A stretch of 27,743 nt of DNA from an uncultured Eubacteriaceae bacterium. Lineage in GTDB: Bacteria > Bacillota > Clostridia > Eubacteriales > UBA1433. Below the pieces are notes generated by a model. That model had not been told where the DNA came from. It did no database searches and was given only the letters and a program-made list of their open reading frames with translations. The position numbers and the translations under genes were made by a program. Shown here piece after piece: positions 18,252 through 26,717 of this stretch (the stretch's first letter is position 1; every line of letters starts with the position of its first letter). The stretch lies in the NCBI GenBank assembly GCA_937880125.1, contig CALFLU010000086.1, forward strand, positions 1 to 27,743, written 5' to 3'.

Positions 18252-19847
18252 ATGATGATGAACAAATATTATATCTTGCGCGATGTGTCAATCAGTGTAT
18301 ATGAACAAATCTCCCCACTTGAAAAAGTGGCGGAGATTTTGCATATTGACAAGACAGAAATTGCCGACTTGCAGCTGCTAAAGCGCTCCTTGGACTTACG
18401 CCGAAAGCAGGAAGATATTTATTATGTGTACACCTTTCGCATTGCATTTTACACAAAGGCGCCTTACCATAAAAAATTAGAACCCTGCAGAGTGCAAGAA
18501 GACGGAGCCGTAAAATTGAGTAGACCCAAGCGAGCGTTTAATCCTGTGATTATCGGATGTGGTCCGGCGGGGTTGTTTGCTGCGCATCGATTTATGCAAT
18601 ATGGTATAACGCCTGTGATTGTCGAAAGGGGTCAGCGCATTGACCAAAGAAAAAAAGACATCAATGCGTTTTTACAAATGCGGCAGCTCAATGTGGAAAG
18701 CAATGTATGCTTTGGCGAAGGCGGCGCGGGTACATTCTCTGACGGCAAACTCACCAGCCGAAGCAAAGACAGGCGGCAGAGAGAAATTTTTGAAGTGCTG
18801 GTGCAATATGGTGCTGATCCAAGTATTCTCTATGAACAACGTCCCCATTTGGGAACCGATGTCATGCAGCGCGTGATTCATAACATGACAAACGATCTGA
18901 TGCGCCAAGGCGCAGAAATTTGTTTTGGTACCAAGGCAAAAGATATTGCACTACATCGGTGCCACGTGCGTGCGGTGATATGCGACGACAGAGAAATTGA
19001 AACAGACACGGTGGTTTTTGCCGGTGGGCACAGTGCACGAGACTTTTATCAGTTGCTGTTTGAAAAGCAAGTGGCGCTGGAGGCAAAAAATTTTGCGGTG
19101 GGTGTGCGCATTGAGCATCTGCGACAAGATATTGACAAGTCAACCTATCAAAAACATTACGGCAAAGTGCCTTTGCCTGCTGCGGAATATATATTAAAAT
19201 ACAAAGATGCATCCGGACGCGGAGCCTACACCTTTTGCAATTGTCCGGGTGGCGTTGTAGTGGCCTGTGTTACGGAGAGAGACACTGTTTGTGTCAACGG
19301 TATGAGCTATTCGGGCAGAAATGCACAAAACACAAACAGCGCTGTGGTGGTGACGGTGACAAAAGAGGATTTTGTCGACAAAAGTCCCTTGGCAGGCATG
19401 GTGTTTCAGCGGCAATTGGAACAAAGGGCTTTTGCTGCGGCAGGAGGTGACTACACCGCGCCGATCATGTCTGTGGGTGCGTTTTTAAACCATGCGGATA
19501 CACGGGGATTTTTGCCTGTGGTGCCCAGCTACGGGGCAGGAACAAAAGAAGTAAACCTGCATCATTTGTTTTCCGACGAAATTGCGCAAACCTTAAAAAA
19601 TGCCTTGAGAGATTTCGGAAAAAAATTGCATGGATTTGACAGTGCAAAGGCAATGTTGACGGCAGTGGAAAGCAGAACTTCTTCACCGGTGCGCATTTTG
19701 CGAAACGAAAACGCAGAGAGCATCAACACTGGGGGGCTCTACGTGGCCGGAGAGGGCAGCGGTTATGCGGGTGGCATTGTCAGCAGCGCCATTGACGGGC
19801 TGCGTGTTGCAGAAAATATTCTTGCCAAAAATGAAAAGCAACGTTGA
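18252..19847 (+). CDS. FAD-dependent dehydrogenase, COG2509-like
   Basis: A 531-residue flavoprotein. The N-terminal ~90 residues form a small separate region, followed by a Rossmann FAD-binding motif IIGCGPAGLFAA (Gly102-x-Gly104-x2-Gly107) with the ribose-binding glutamate in VIVERGQR. Other marks of the COG2509 group are CFGEGGAGTFSDGKL and the C-terminal second FAD motif GLYVAGEGSGYAGGI. Substrate and electron partner are unknown; no cysteine pair of a disulphide reductase was noticed. Three consecutive ATG codons (18252, 18255, 18258) could each start it; no clear ribosome binding site is seen, and the 1-bp gap after cdaR suggests coupling. The stop codon lies inside a hairpin. A role tied to c-di-AMP or amino-sugar metabolism would be guesswork. 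Confidence 0.88.
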   Translation: MMMNKYYILRDVSISVYEQISPLEKVAEILHIDKTEIADLQLLKRSLDLRRKQEDIYYVYTFRIAFYTKAPYHKKLEPCRVQEDGAVKLSRPKRAFNPVIIGCGPAGLFAAHRFMQYGITPVIVERGQRIDQRKKDINAFLQMRQLNVESNVCFGEGGAGTFSDGKLTSRSKDRRQREIFEVLVQYGADPSILYEQRPHLGTDVMQRVIHNMTNDLMRQGAEICFGTKAKDIALHRCHVRAVICDDREIETDTVVFAGGHSARDFYQLLFEKQVALEAKNFAVGVRIEHLRQDIDKSTYQKHYGKVPLPAAEYILKYKDASGRGAYTFCNCPGGVVVACVTERDTVCVNGMSYSGRNAQNTNSAVVVTVTKEDFVDKSPLAGMVFQRQLEQRAFAAAGGDYTAPIMSVGAFLNHADTRGFLPVVPSYGAGTKEVNLHHLFSDEIAQTLKNALRDFGKKLHGFDSAKAMLTAVESRTSSPVRILRNENAESINTGGLYVAGEGSGYAGGIVSSAIDGLRVAENILAKNEKQR

Positions 19848-19863
19848 ATACGTTGCTTTTCAT
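19831..19863. terminator. Bidirectional hairpin terminator between the oxidoreductase and tetR
   Basis: A perfect 13-bp stem, ATGAAAAGCAACG (19831-19843) with its complement (19851-19863), has a 7-base loop. On the - strand it is followed by a T run (complement of 19827-19830), so it fits a tetR terminator well. On the + strand the T-rich part is the stem arm itself (CTTTTCAT), giving a weaker stop for the oxidoreductase, whose TGA (19845-19847) lies in the loop. Confidence 0.75.
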
Positions 19864-19890
19864 GAACAAAAAAACAGATATGGGACAGTT

Positions 19891-20460
19891 TTATACAAAA
19901 GCCGTGAGTCCCTGGTTTGTCAGCTTTAAAATAATCTCTGCCATGGTATAGGTGGGTTCTTTCATGCCTGTATCAAGCCATTTTCGAATCAAGCCCATGC
20001 TGCCCGTGGCGGCAAAAGAGATGATGTAATTGATAATATTTTGGTTAAAAGATTTTTTTGTCAACTGCTCCATACACAGCTTTTGGACAATGACCATGAC
20101 CTGTTCGTGAAAGGCCGTATCAGTGGTGTCGTTGAGCAATACGGAACAGATTTTGCTGTTTTGTTTGATGTATTCAAAAATTTTATTCAGCAACTGCACA
20201 GATTCGGATTCATTTTCGTGAAAGGTGAAATTGGTAAGATACACACTCACATCATCAAATAACTCTTGCTTAATTTGAGCCAGCAAGTCATATTGGTCGG
20301 TGTAATGTGCGTAGAAGGTGGTGCGGTTAATATCCGCCTTTTCGCAAATAGATTTGATGGTGATTTTTGAAATCGGATTTTTTTCCAACAGTTCAATCAG
20401 ACTCTGGCGCAAAATCATCTTGGTATATTGCACGCGTCGGTCCACTTTTTCTTTCTTCAT
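19891..20460 (-). CDS. TetR-family transcriptional regulator
   Basis: A 189-residue repressor-type protein. The N-terminal helix-turn-helix is typical: SKITIKSICEKADINRTTFYAHYTDQYDLL (about residues 30-59), with the conserved TxxxFYxHY pattern. The C-terminal ligand domain (about 75-185) resembles the group used by many clostridial TetR regulators; its ligand is unknown. It is divergent from the MMPL transporter gene, and the 174-bp region between them holds inverted repeats that could be its operators. Such pairs usually mean repression of the transporter and of the regulator itself, relieved by a ligand. Its message ends at the hairpin 19831-19863. Confidence 0.93.
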   Translation of the reverse strand: MKKEKVDRRVQYTKMILRQSLIELLEKNPISKITIKSICEKADINRTTFYAHYTDQYDLLAQIKQELFDDVSVYLTNFTFHENESESVQLLNKIFEYIKQNSKICSVLLNDTTDTAFHEQVMVIVQKLCMEQLTKKSFNQNIINYIISFAATGSMGLIRKWLDTGMKEPTYTMAEIILKLTNQGLTAFV

Positions 20461-20488
20461 GATATCTTTGCTCCATAAATTTTTTCTA

Positions 20489-20510
20489 AAATGTTATATA
20501 TTAAACATTT
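20489..20510. promoter_or_regulatory. Candidate TetR operator (inverted repeat)
   Basis: AAATGTT (20489-20495), an 8-base AT spacer and AACATTT (20504-20510) form a perfect 7-bp inverted repeat, a common shape and length for TetR-type operators. It lies 29 bp upstream of the tetR start codon, over the region where a - strand -10 box would be expected, so it suits autoregulation. Confidence 0.45.
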
Positions 20511-20519
20511 TTTATAGAT

Positions 20520-20544
20520 TTGATTAGAAAAATACAAAAATCAA
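20520..20544. promoter_or_regulatory. Second inverted repeat in the tetR-MMPL intergenic region
   Basis: TTGATT (20520-20525) and AATCAA (20539-20544) are perfect 6-bp arms 13 bp apart, midway between the divergent genes. The arms differ from those at 20489-20510, so both cannot be simple copies of one operator. AT richness makes chance pairing likely. Confidence 0.25.
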
Positions 20545-20555
20545 TAATTTGTTTG

Positions 20556-20584
20556 TTGTAAGTTCAACATAGAGTAAGTATACT
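20556..20584 (+). promoter_or_regulatory. Probable sigma-A promoter of the MMPL operon
   Basis: TTGTAA (20556-20561), a 17-bp spacer and TATACT (20579-20584) form a good promoter; transcription would begin near 20591, about 44 bp before the GTG start. An imperfect palindrome with GTTG and CAAC arms (20555-20568) covers the -35 box and could be a repressor site. Confidence 0.7.
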
Positions 20585-20634
20585 ATTATCGTGACAAAAA
20601 ATCAACACGCTGTTTAGTAACAAGGAGTTTTCAA

Positions 20635-22689
20635 GTGAAAAACATACCGCAAGCACTCACTGTACACAAGAAAAAAGTTGTCATATTGTTTGTCGTCTTC
20701 GCCGCGATTTGCGGGATTTTGGCAATGCAATTAAAAGTGAATTATAATCTCGGCGACTATTTGCCCGATGAGGCAAAATCAACGGCGGCTATCGAGATTA
20801 TGGGCAAAGAATTTACGCAAACGGTGCCCAACGCCCGCGTCATGGTAAGCGGGGTAGACACAGCCCAGGCGCAGGAATATAAAAAGAAATTGGCAGCCAT
20901 AGAGGGTATTACAGAGGTGTTTTGGCTGGATGATGTCATGGATATCAAGCAACCCCTGGCATTGGCGGATGCAGATACGGTGAATGAATATTATCGAGAT
21001 GATACCGCACTTTTTTCCATCACCATTGCAAAGGGTGCCGAGCTAAAAGTAATGGAGTCGGTATACGAATTGATTGGCGATGACAACGCCATGACGGGTG
21101 AAGCTGCCAATATCGGCTTTGCACAAAAATATTCCGCTTCCGAGACAACCAAAGCCTTTATGATTTTGATTCCGCTGATTCTTATTGTGTTGATACTGGC
21201 CACCAGTTCCTGGTTGGAGCCGTTGTTGTTTTTGGTGACAATCGGTATTGCTATCGTGTTAAACATGGGAACCAGCATTTTTATGGGCGAGATATCTTTT
21301 ATGACGCAGGCCATCAGCCCTATTCTTCAAATGGCGGTATCCCTTGACTATGCCATCTTTTTATTGCACAGCTTCGGACGTTTTCGAAAACAGACCGATG
21401 ATGTTAACGTGGCAATGCAAATGGCCATGAAAGAATCTTTTCCTTCCATTCTTGCCAGCGCAGCGACTACATTTTTCGGATTCATCGCCCTGGCGTTTAT
21501 GAAATTCGGCATTGGAGCAGACTTGGGATTTAACCTCGTAAAGGGCATTGTTTTCAGCTTTCTTTCCGTTATGATCTTTTTGCCTGCGTTAACGCTTTTC
21601 TTGTATAAATATATTGATAAAACCCATCACAGAAATTTTTTGCCGGATTTTAAAAATATCGGCAAAGGCATCCTGCGACTAAAGATTCCGGCATTGATTG
21701 TTTTGGCGATCATATTGATTCCCGTATTTTTGGGACAAAGTCAAAATACATTTATCTATGGCATGGGGGACTCTGACGCGCAAACGCGCAGTGGTGTCGA
21801 TGCAAATAAAATCAACGGAAAATTCGGACAATCCACGCCGATTGTGCTGCTGGTGCCCAAAGGGGAGCCGGCCAAGGAATTGTTGCTTGCGCGTGAGTTG
21901 GAACAAATCGACCATGTCACGAGCGTCATGTCTTATGCCACCACGGTGGATGCAAAAATTCCGAGCACTTTTTTGGACTCCGATATCACAAGTCAATTTT
22001 ATTCTGAAAATTATGCACGCTTAATTGTTAATACCGACACGCCTACCGAAGGAGATGTGGCATTTGATACTGTGGCACTGGTGCAACAAAAAACACAGGA
22101 GTATTATGGCGATAAGTATTATGCCGGTGGAGAAAGTGTCAGTCTCTATGACATGAAGCAAGTGGTGCAAACAGATACGCGAACGGTCAATTGGATTGCC
22201 GTTATCAGCATTGCCCTGGTGCTTTTGATTACTTTTAGGTCGCTGACGCTGCCGATTATTCTCGTATTGACAATAGAGACGGCCATTTGGATCAACCTAT
22301 CTGTGTCTTATTTTTCAAATACCGCCATTTGTTATATCGGATACTTGGTTATCAGCACCGTACAACTTGGTGCCACGGTGGACTACGCCATATTATTGAC
22401 AAACAATTACCGACAAAATCGCATTGTCATGCCTAAAAAACAGGCGATGATGACGACATTGAAAGATCACGTGGTTTCCATTTTGACATCCGGGATCATT
22501 TTGTCTACTGCAGGTTTTTGTCTGTTTCTCACCACCTCGCTGGGCATTGTAGCGGATTTGGGTATTTTGCTCGGCCGCGGAACAATTTTATCGATGGTGA
22601 TGGTTATTATTTTCTTACCGGCATTGTTGACGGTCTTCGATAAAATGATTGAAAAAACCACTTTGAAAGCAAAGTTTTATAAGGAGTAA
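20635..22689 (+). CDS. MMPL/RND-superfamily transporter
   Basis: A 684-residue membrane protein with two similar halves. Each has one N-terminal helix (near residues 16-35 and about 345-365), an extracytoplasmic domain and a block of five helices, giving about 12 helices in total. The fourth helix of each half carries the aspartate typical of proton-coupled MMPL proteins: SLDYAIFLLHSF (Asp238) and TVDYAILLTNNY (Asp583). Members export lipids, glycolipids, peptides or drugs; the substrate cannot be read here. The size is at the compact end. AAGGAG (20622-20627) precedes a GTG start by 7 bp. The stop is 4 bp before the next gene, whose ribosome binding site overlaps the end of this one, so the two are coupled. 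A divergent TetR regulator probably controls it. Confidence 0.92.
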   Translation: MKNIPQALTVHKKKVVILFVVFAAICGILAMQLKVNYNLGDYLPDEAKSTAAIEIMGKEFTQTVPNARVMVSGVDTAQAQEYKKKLAAIEGITEVFWLDDVMDIKQPLALADADTVNEYYRDDTALFSITIAKGAELKVMESVYELIGDDNAMTGEAANIGFAQKYSASETTKAFMILIPLILIVLILATSSWLEPLLFLVTIGIAIVLNMGTSIFMGEISFMTQAISPILQMAVSLDYAIFLLHSFGRFRKQTDDVNVAMQMAMKESFPSILASAATTFFGFIALAFMKFGIGADLGFNLVKGIVFSFLSVMIFLPALTLFLYKYIDKTHHRNFLPDFKNIGKGILRLKIPALIVLAIILIPVFLGQSQNTFIYGMGDSDAQTRSGVDANKINGKFGQSTPIVLLVPKGEPAKELLLARELEQIDHVTSVMSYATTVDAKIPSTFLDSDITSQFYSENYARLIVNTDTPTEGDVAFDTVALVQQKTQEYYGDKYYAGGESVSLYDMKQVVQTDTRTVNWIAVISIALVLLITFRSLTLPIILVLTIETAIWINLSVSYFSNTAICYIGYLVISTVQLGATVDYAILLTNNYRQNRIVMPKKQAMMTTLKDHVVSILTSGIILSTAGFCLFLTTSLGIVADLGILLGRGTILSMVMVIIFLPALLTVFDKMIEKTTLKAKFYKE

Positions 22690-22693
22690 ATGC

Positions 22694-24511
22694 ATGAAAA
22701 AACGAGTGATAAAATCAATACTGGCAGTTGTGATCGCAGTAATGTTTTTTGCCTCCACAAGCGGAGCGATTTTTGCCGCGCAAAGTGCGAGCGTGGCATC
22801 AAAAGAAGAAGTCGTCTATGCCAATGTGTCCGCCGGCGGAGAGGTAAAAGAAGTTTCTGTGGTAAATATCTTCAATCTCAAAGGCAACGGAACCATTGAA
22901 GATTACGGGCAATATACCGACGTAAAAAATTTGAGCACCACCACGGAGGTAGTCAACCAAGACGGAAAAATAACCGTTGAAGGGGAAGGAGAAAGATTTT
23001 ACTATCAAGGTAATATGCAAAATGCACAGCTGCCTTGGCATATCGGCATTGAATATTATCTGAACGGAAAAAAAGTATCGGCCGATGAATTGGCAGGCAG
23101 CAGCGGCCAGGTGGAAATGGTTTTAAAGACCACGAAAAATGCAAATGTCAACGCAGCATTTTTCAATAATTACGTGGTGCAAATCACCGTAACGCTAAAT
23201 ACCGATCTTTGCAAAAACATTTCCGCACCCGACGGCATGTTTGCAAATGCAGGTAAAAATAAGCTGATTACCTTTACGGCGTTGCCTGAAAAAAATGCAA
23301 CCTACAAGGTGTCCATGCAAGCAACGGATTTTGAAATGGAAGGCATGCAATTTGCGGCAGTTCCTTTTTCAATGGGCTTTGACCTACCCAATGTAAGCGG
23401 AATGACAAGCGGCTTCAGCGCCTTGACAAACGCAGTGGGTCAGCTGAGCAACGGGACAAATGAGTTGACAGGCGGTATTTTGAAGTCGAAAAACGGTTTG
23501 ATGGAGCTCAATAACGGCTCGGCGGCTTTTCAGTCCGGCTTGGGTGAGCTCAGCGATAACGGAGGAGCTGTTCTTAACGGCTCACAGCAAATTTTGCAGG
23601 GCATAACGGCAATCAACCAAGGTTTTCAATCTTCGGGCGGCGGGGATCTGACGGCGTTTGGCCAGCTGCCGACGGCAATGCGCGGTTTTGCAACGGCGTT
23701 GGATGGTGTAGCACAAAACTTGACGACGTTGAATACACAATATCAATCAGCGTACACAACCCTGGCACAAAACATTGGTGCGATTCCCGCACAAAGTGTC
23801 AGCAATGCGGATTTGGACGCACTTTTGACACTGTATCCCACCGATCAAACTTTGGCTGCGCTGGTAAGCAACTATAAGGAAACACACGCCGCTGTGGGTA
23901 CACTAAAAACGAACTTCGGAGCCAACAATGCTTCATTTACGAACCTGTTGACGGGTCTGCCCACTGCCGCAGGCACACTGTCGGGTTCACAACAAAGCAT
24001 CTCGGCGAACCTGAACAATTTTGCTGCAACGGTTGAGGGTGCTTTAAACAACTCCGATTTCTATCAGGGTCTGGTCAATCTTGGAAAAGGACTTGGAGAT
24101 TTGCAAACACAATATACCACGTTCCATACAAATTTGGGTATGTACACCGGAGGGGTTACGACAATGTCAACGCAATATGCAAACATTGCAGGTGGCATTC
24201 ATCAAATGGCAACGGGTATGGGCGAGTTGTATAACGGTTCAGAGCAAATCAACAACGGCCTGAAGAAATTGCATGCGAGCACGAAGGATATACCCAGACA
24301 GATTCAAGAAAAAATCAACGAATACATGACGTCCTATGACAAATCTGATTACAAACCCATTTCATTTGTTTCAGAAAAAAATACCAACGTGTCCTCTGTG
24401 CAGTTTGTCATCAAGACGGATAAAATAGAAAAAGTCCAACCGGAAAAGGTCGAAGAGGTGCAACCCGAAAAACCGTCCTTTTGGACCAAACTGAAAGATT
24501 TATTTCAGTAG
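22694..24511 (+). CDS. Secreted X-X-X-Leu-X-X-Gly heptad-repeat protein
   Basis: A 605-residue exported protein. A signal peptide (basic MKKR, hydrophobic 7-22, likely cut near residue 28, FAAQ) is followed by a globular region (about 30-235). From about 245 to 310, and again at 500-535, there are Leu/Gly heptads such as QLSNGTNELTGG, ELNNGSAAFQSG and ELYNGSEQINNG, of the X-X-X-Leu-X-X-Gly type also found in YhgE/Pip extracellular regions. The middle is long, helical and rich in Gln, Asn, Thr and Ala. The C-terminus repeats VQPEKVEEVQPEK and ends in FWTKLKDLFQ, with no LPxTG and no membrane helix. It is co-transcribed with the MMPL transporter, so it may be its extracytoplasmic partner. AAGGAG lies 7 bp before ATG 22694; the out-of-frame ATG at 22690 is ignored. 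Confidence 0.8.
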   Translation: MKKRVIKSILAVVIAVMFFASTSGAIFAAQSASVASKEEVVYANVSAGGEVKEVSVVNIFNLKGNGTIEDYGQYTDVKNLSTTTEVVNQDGKITVEGEGERFYYQGNMQNAQLPWHIGIEYYLNGKKVSADELAGSSGQVEMVLKTTKNANVNAAFFNNYVVQITVTLNTDLCKNISAPDGMFANAGKNKLITFTALPEKNATYKVSMQATDFEMEGMQFAAVPFSMGFDLPNVSGMTSGFSALTNAVGQLSNGTNELTGGILKSKNGLMELNNGSAAFQSGLGELSDNGGAVLNGSQQILQGITAINQGFQSSGGGDLTAFGQLPTAMRGFATALDGVAQNLTTLNTQYQSAYTTLAQNIGAIPAQSVSNADLDALLTLYPTDQTLAALVSNYKETHAAVGTLKTNFGANNASFTNLLTGLPTAAGTLSGSQQSISANLNNFAATVEGALNNSDFYQGLVNLGKGLGDLQTQYTTFHTNLGMYTGGVTTMSTQYANIAGGIHQMATGMGELYNGSEQINNGLKKLHASTKDIPRQIQEKINEYMTSYDKSDYKPISFVSEKNTNVSSVQFVIKTDKIEKVQPEKVEEVQPEKPSFWTKLKDLFQ

Positions 24512-24522
24512 TTAAAAATATA

Positions 24523-24557
24523 AAATCGACCGCTGTTTACAGTGGTCGATTTTTTTT
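24523..24557 (+). terminator. Strong intrinsic terminator of the MMPL operon
   Basis: A 13-bp stem, AAATCGACCGCTG (24523-24535) with CAGTGGTCGATTT (24540-24552), has one G-T wobble, a four-base loop and a run of eight T (24550-24557). It lies 12 bp after the stop codon of the heptad-repeat gene. Confidence 0.95.
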
Positions 24558-24685
24558 ATTTGTAATAGCATATAAATGTCTTCGATAGCTAAATACATAG
24601 GCTGTATGGCATTATGTAGTCAATAATATAATACAAATCCAATCGAGTGTTCACTGTGAGGCGAAGAATAACATGATGGAAGTAA

Positions 24686-24722
24686 GAAAATCAATGCACC
24701 TTTGCGCCGTTTTGCAGAGGTG
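24686..24722 (-). terminator. Possible terminator of the diguanylate cyclase gene
   Basis: On the - strand, starting right after the stop codon, CACCT-C-TGC pairs with GCA-A-AGGTG around an 8-base loop: 8 bp with one mismatch. The following CATTGATTTTCTT is only moderately U-rich, so this may be a weak terminator. The rest of 24558-24685 shows nothing recognisable. Confidence 0.4.
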
Positions 24723-26483
24723 TTATTTGGTATCAACACTTGATGGCGTCGATAAAGATTTTTGATGAAATTGCTGCTTGATGCGATACATCTCTCGGTC
24801 ACTGCGCAAAATGGCATCATCCAGCTTTTCATCGCGGTGGCGGAAAAGCGCCGTGCCGATGCTGAGCGTAATGTGTAGGATATGACCAAAAGCCTCTACG
24901 GGCTGTGCCAAAGTGGCATTGATGCGATCAATAATATCCTGTGGGTTTTTCGTGTTTTCGAGTGCGGTGAGAATGACAAACTCATCGCCCCCGTATCTGA
25001 AGATCATGTCTTCTTCGCGCATGGAGTGCTTTAATACTTGCGCCACGTGTTTTAAGACGATATCGCCTGTGGGGTGCCCATAGGTGTCGTTGATATATTT
25101 AAAATTGTTGATATCGGCAAAGAAAATATACCAAAAATGCTTTTTCTTGTCGGGCAGATAATTGTTGCGACTGAGGTTGTCGAGATAAAGACGATTATAG
25201 ACTTCGGTGAGGCTGTCCAAGATAATTACTGATTCCAAGCGCTCTTTTTCTTCACGGGTTAACTCGAGCTTGACCATTTGCACCAATGCAAAAGAAGAGA
25301 TGAGGATAAAAGTCATGGACGAAACCACCGCCTGGCTGCTTTTGGCAAAAAGTTCAAGGATGGTGCCGATACACAGCGACAATGCGCCGATGGCGATGGG
25401 AATAGCGCCGGGCTTGTGATTGAGTTTGCCGTAAATCAACACATACATAAAGTAGATAGCTGCAACCAGGAAAAGGTATTTATAAATTACGATAAACTTT
25501 GGATAGATTGTTGCAGGGGCTAAAAAAACGAACAGGATGGTAAAGGCTATCCACACATAATAAATATTGCGCAAAAACGGTCGCTGTTTCACATAATGCA
25601 GTGAATAAACCGCCAGTCCTGCAAGTGGCATCAAGAGATAGCCGGAAAGATAGCCCATGCGGTGAACAAACTCCCATGGCAACGAGGGAAAGATATTAAA
25701 GACAATTCGGTGTTGTGCACAAATAATGCGTACGGCAACGGACAAAGAAAGCAAGCTGGCAAACAGTGCTGTTTTTTCGATTTTGATTTTTGCATAGAGC
25801 GCCAAAAGGGTGAGCCCAAGAAAGAAGAGAGTGGTAAAAAAGAAGGTATCAATGGCGGCGCTTCTTGCGATGGTGGTGCTGAGCAGTTCATAATTGCCGA
25901 CGAGCGGCAAATCTTCAATTCCTCCTGCGGAGAGATAAAAGTTGGATACTTCAATGGCAATGACAGCATTGCCTGCAGCATCAGGCTTAAAGCCCGCCAA
26001 CATGTTTTGTATTCGAGGACTCTGATCTTCCTGTGAGGTGGCTACCTGGCCGCATTCAATGCAAAGTTGGCCATTGACCCACAGGCGGTAAGACGACGAA
26101 ATGTCATTGACAGCTATACCGTAGTATTGATTTGTATCCAGTTTTGTAAAAGTGATTCTATAAGTGCCATACCCAAAAGAGTTGTCGTTGGCTTGTGGCT
26201 TGCCTGCCCACATATCCGGCAGTGTGCGCAATTGCTGCGAGTTTGTTTGGGAAACGGTATCATCGGGCAGCGAAAGAGCAGCACCCAGCAATACGTCCGG
26301 GTAAAATTCCCAGCTGCCGCCAACGGCAATGATGGTGCCGCTGTTCAATGACGATAAATTCAACTTGCCGTCGGTTGCTGAAACAGTAGGATGAGAGCTA
26401 TACGATATTGCGAGCGCAACAGCCGCAATGGCGAAAACAGCAAGCAGCGAAACAATATAAAACGAGAGGGATTTTGTTTTCAT
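24723..26483 (-). CDS. Seven-transmembrane sensor diguanylate cyclase (7TMR-DISM-like plus GGDEF)
   Basis: A 586-residue receptor. An N-terminal helix (about 6-26) leads to an extracytoplasmic beta-rich domain (about 30-215; GSWEFYPD, YRLWVNGQL, AIEVSNFY) resembling the 7TMR-DISMED sensor modules, which often bind carbohydrates. Seven membrane helices follow (about 215-405), then a GGDEF domain (about 420-580). The active site RYGGDEF is intact (498-502), as is the upstream RxxD inhibitory site (Arg489-Glu-Glu-Asp492) exactly five residues before it, so the protein should make cyclic di-GMP and be product-inhibited. No EAL or HD-GYP domain is in the window. The start at 26483 has a weak AAGAG upstream. 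The ligand is unknown; biofilm or motility control is typical of the family. Confidence 0.9.
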   Translation of the reverse strand: MKTKSLSFYIVSLLAVFAIAAVALAISYSSHPTVSATDGKLNLSSLNSGTIIAVGGSWEFYPDVLLGAALSLPDDTVSQTNSQQLRTLPDMWAGKPQANDNSFGYGTYRITFTKLDTNQYYGIAVNDISSSYRLWVNGQLCIECGQVATSQEDQSPRIQNMLAGFKPDAAGNAVIAIEVSNFYLSAGGIEDLPLVGNYELLSTTIARSAAIDTFFFTTLFFLGLTLLALYAKIKIEKTALFASLLSLSVAVRIICAQHRIVFNIFPSLPWEFVHRMGYLSGYLLMPLAGLAVYSLHYVKQRPFLRNIYYVWIAFTILFVFLAPATIYPKFIVIYKYLFLVAAIYFMYVLIYGKLNHKPGAIPIAIGALSLCIGTILELFAKSSQAVVSSMTFILISSFALVQMVKLELTREEKERLESVIILDSLTEVYNRLYLDNLSRNNYLPDKKKHFWYIFFADINNFKYINDTYGHPTGDIVLKHVAQVLKHSMREEDMIFRYGGDEFVILTALENTKNPQDIIDRINATLAQPVEAFGHILHITLSIGTALFRHRDEKLDDAILRSDREMYRIKQQFHQKSLSTPSSVDTK

Positions 26484-26717
26484 AATATGCTCTTTTACAT
26501 ATTTTGTATTTTTTTATATCCTGTAAGCACTCCCACTATGCAAGAAAAAACAAGAAAAGTCAAGGGAAATATAGCGTAAGGCCAAAGAAGACAGCGGGGC
26601 AAACAGATGCAAGAATATCCTGATGGGGTTTTTATTTTTTGACAAGGTGTTGCAAAGTTACTTTTCAGACAAGTCAGCGATCAGTTTTTCAAGTTCAATC
26701 AAGATATATGATAAGGA

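Noticed and set aside
26484..26717. Possible small gene between the diguanylate cyclase and hydrolase genes
   Set aside because: The only + strand frame (from 26623) runs into the antisense of the hydrolase and lacks a ribosome binding site. The gap shows AT-rich sequence and a poor - strand promoter candidate, nothing more.
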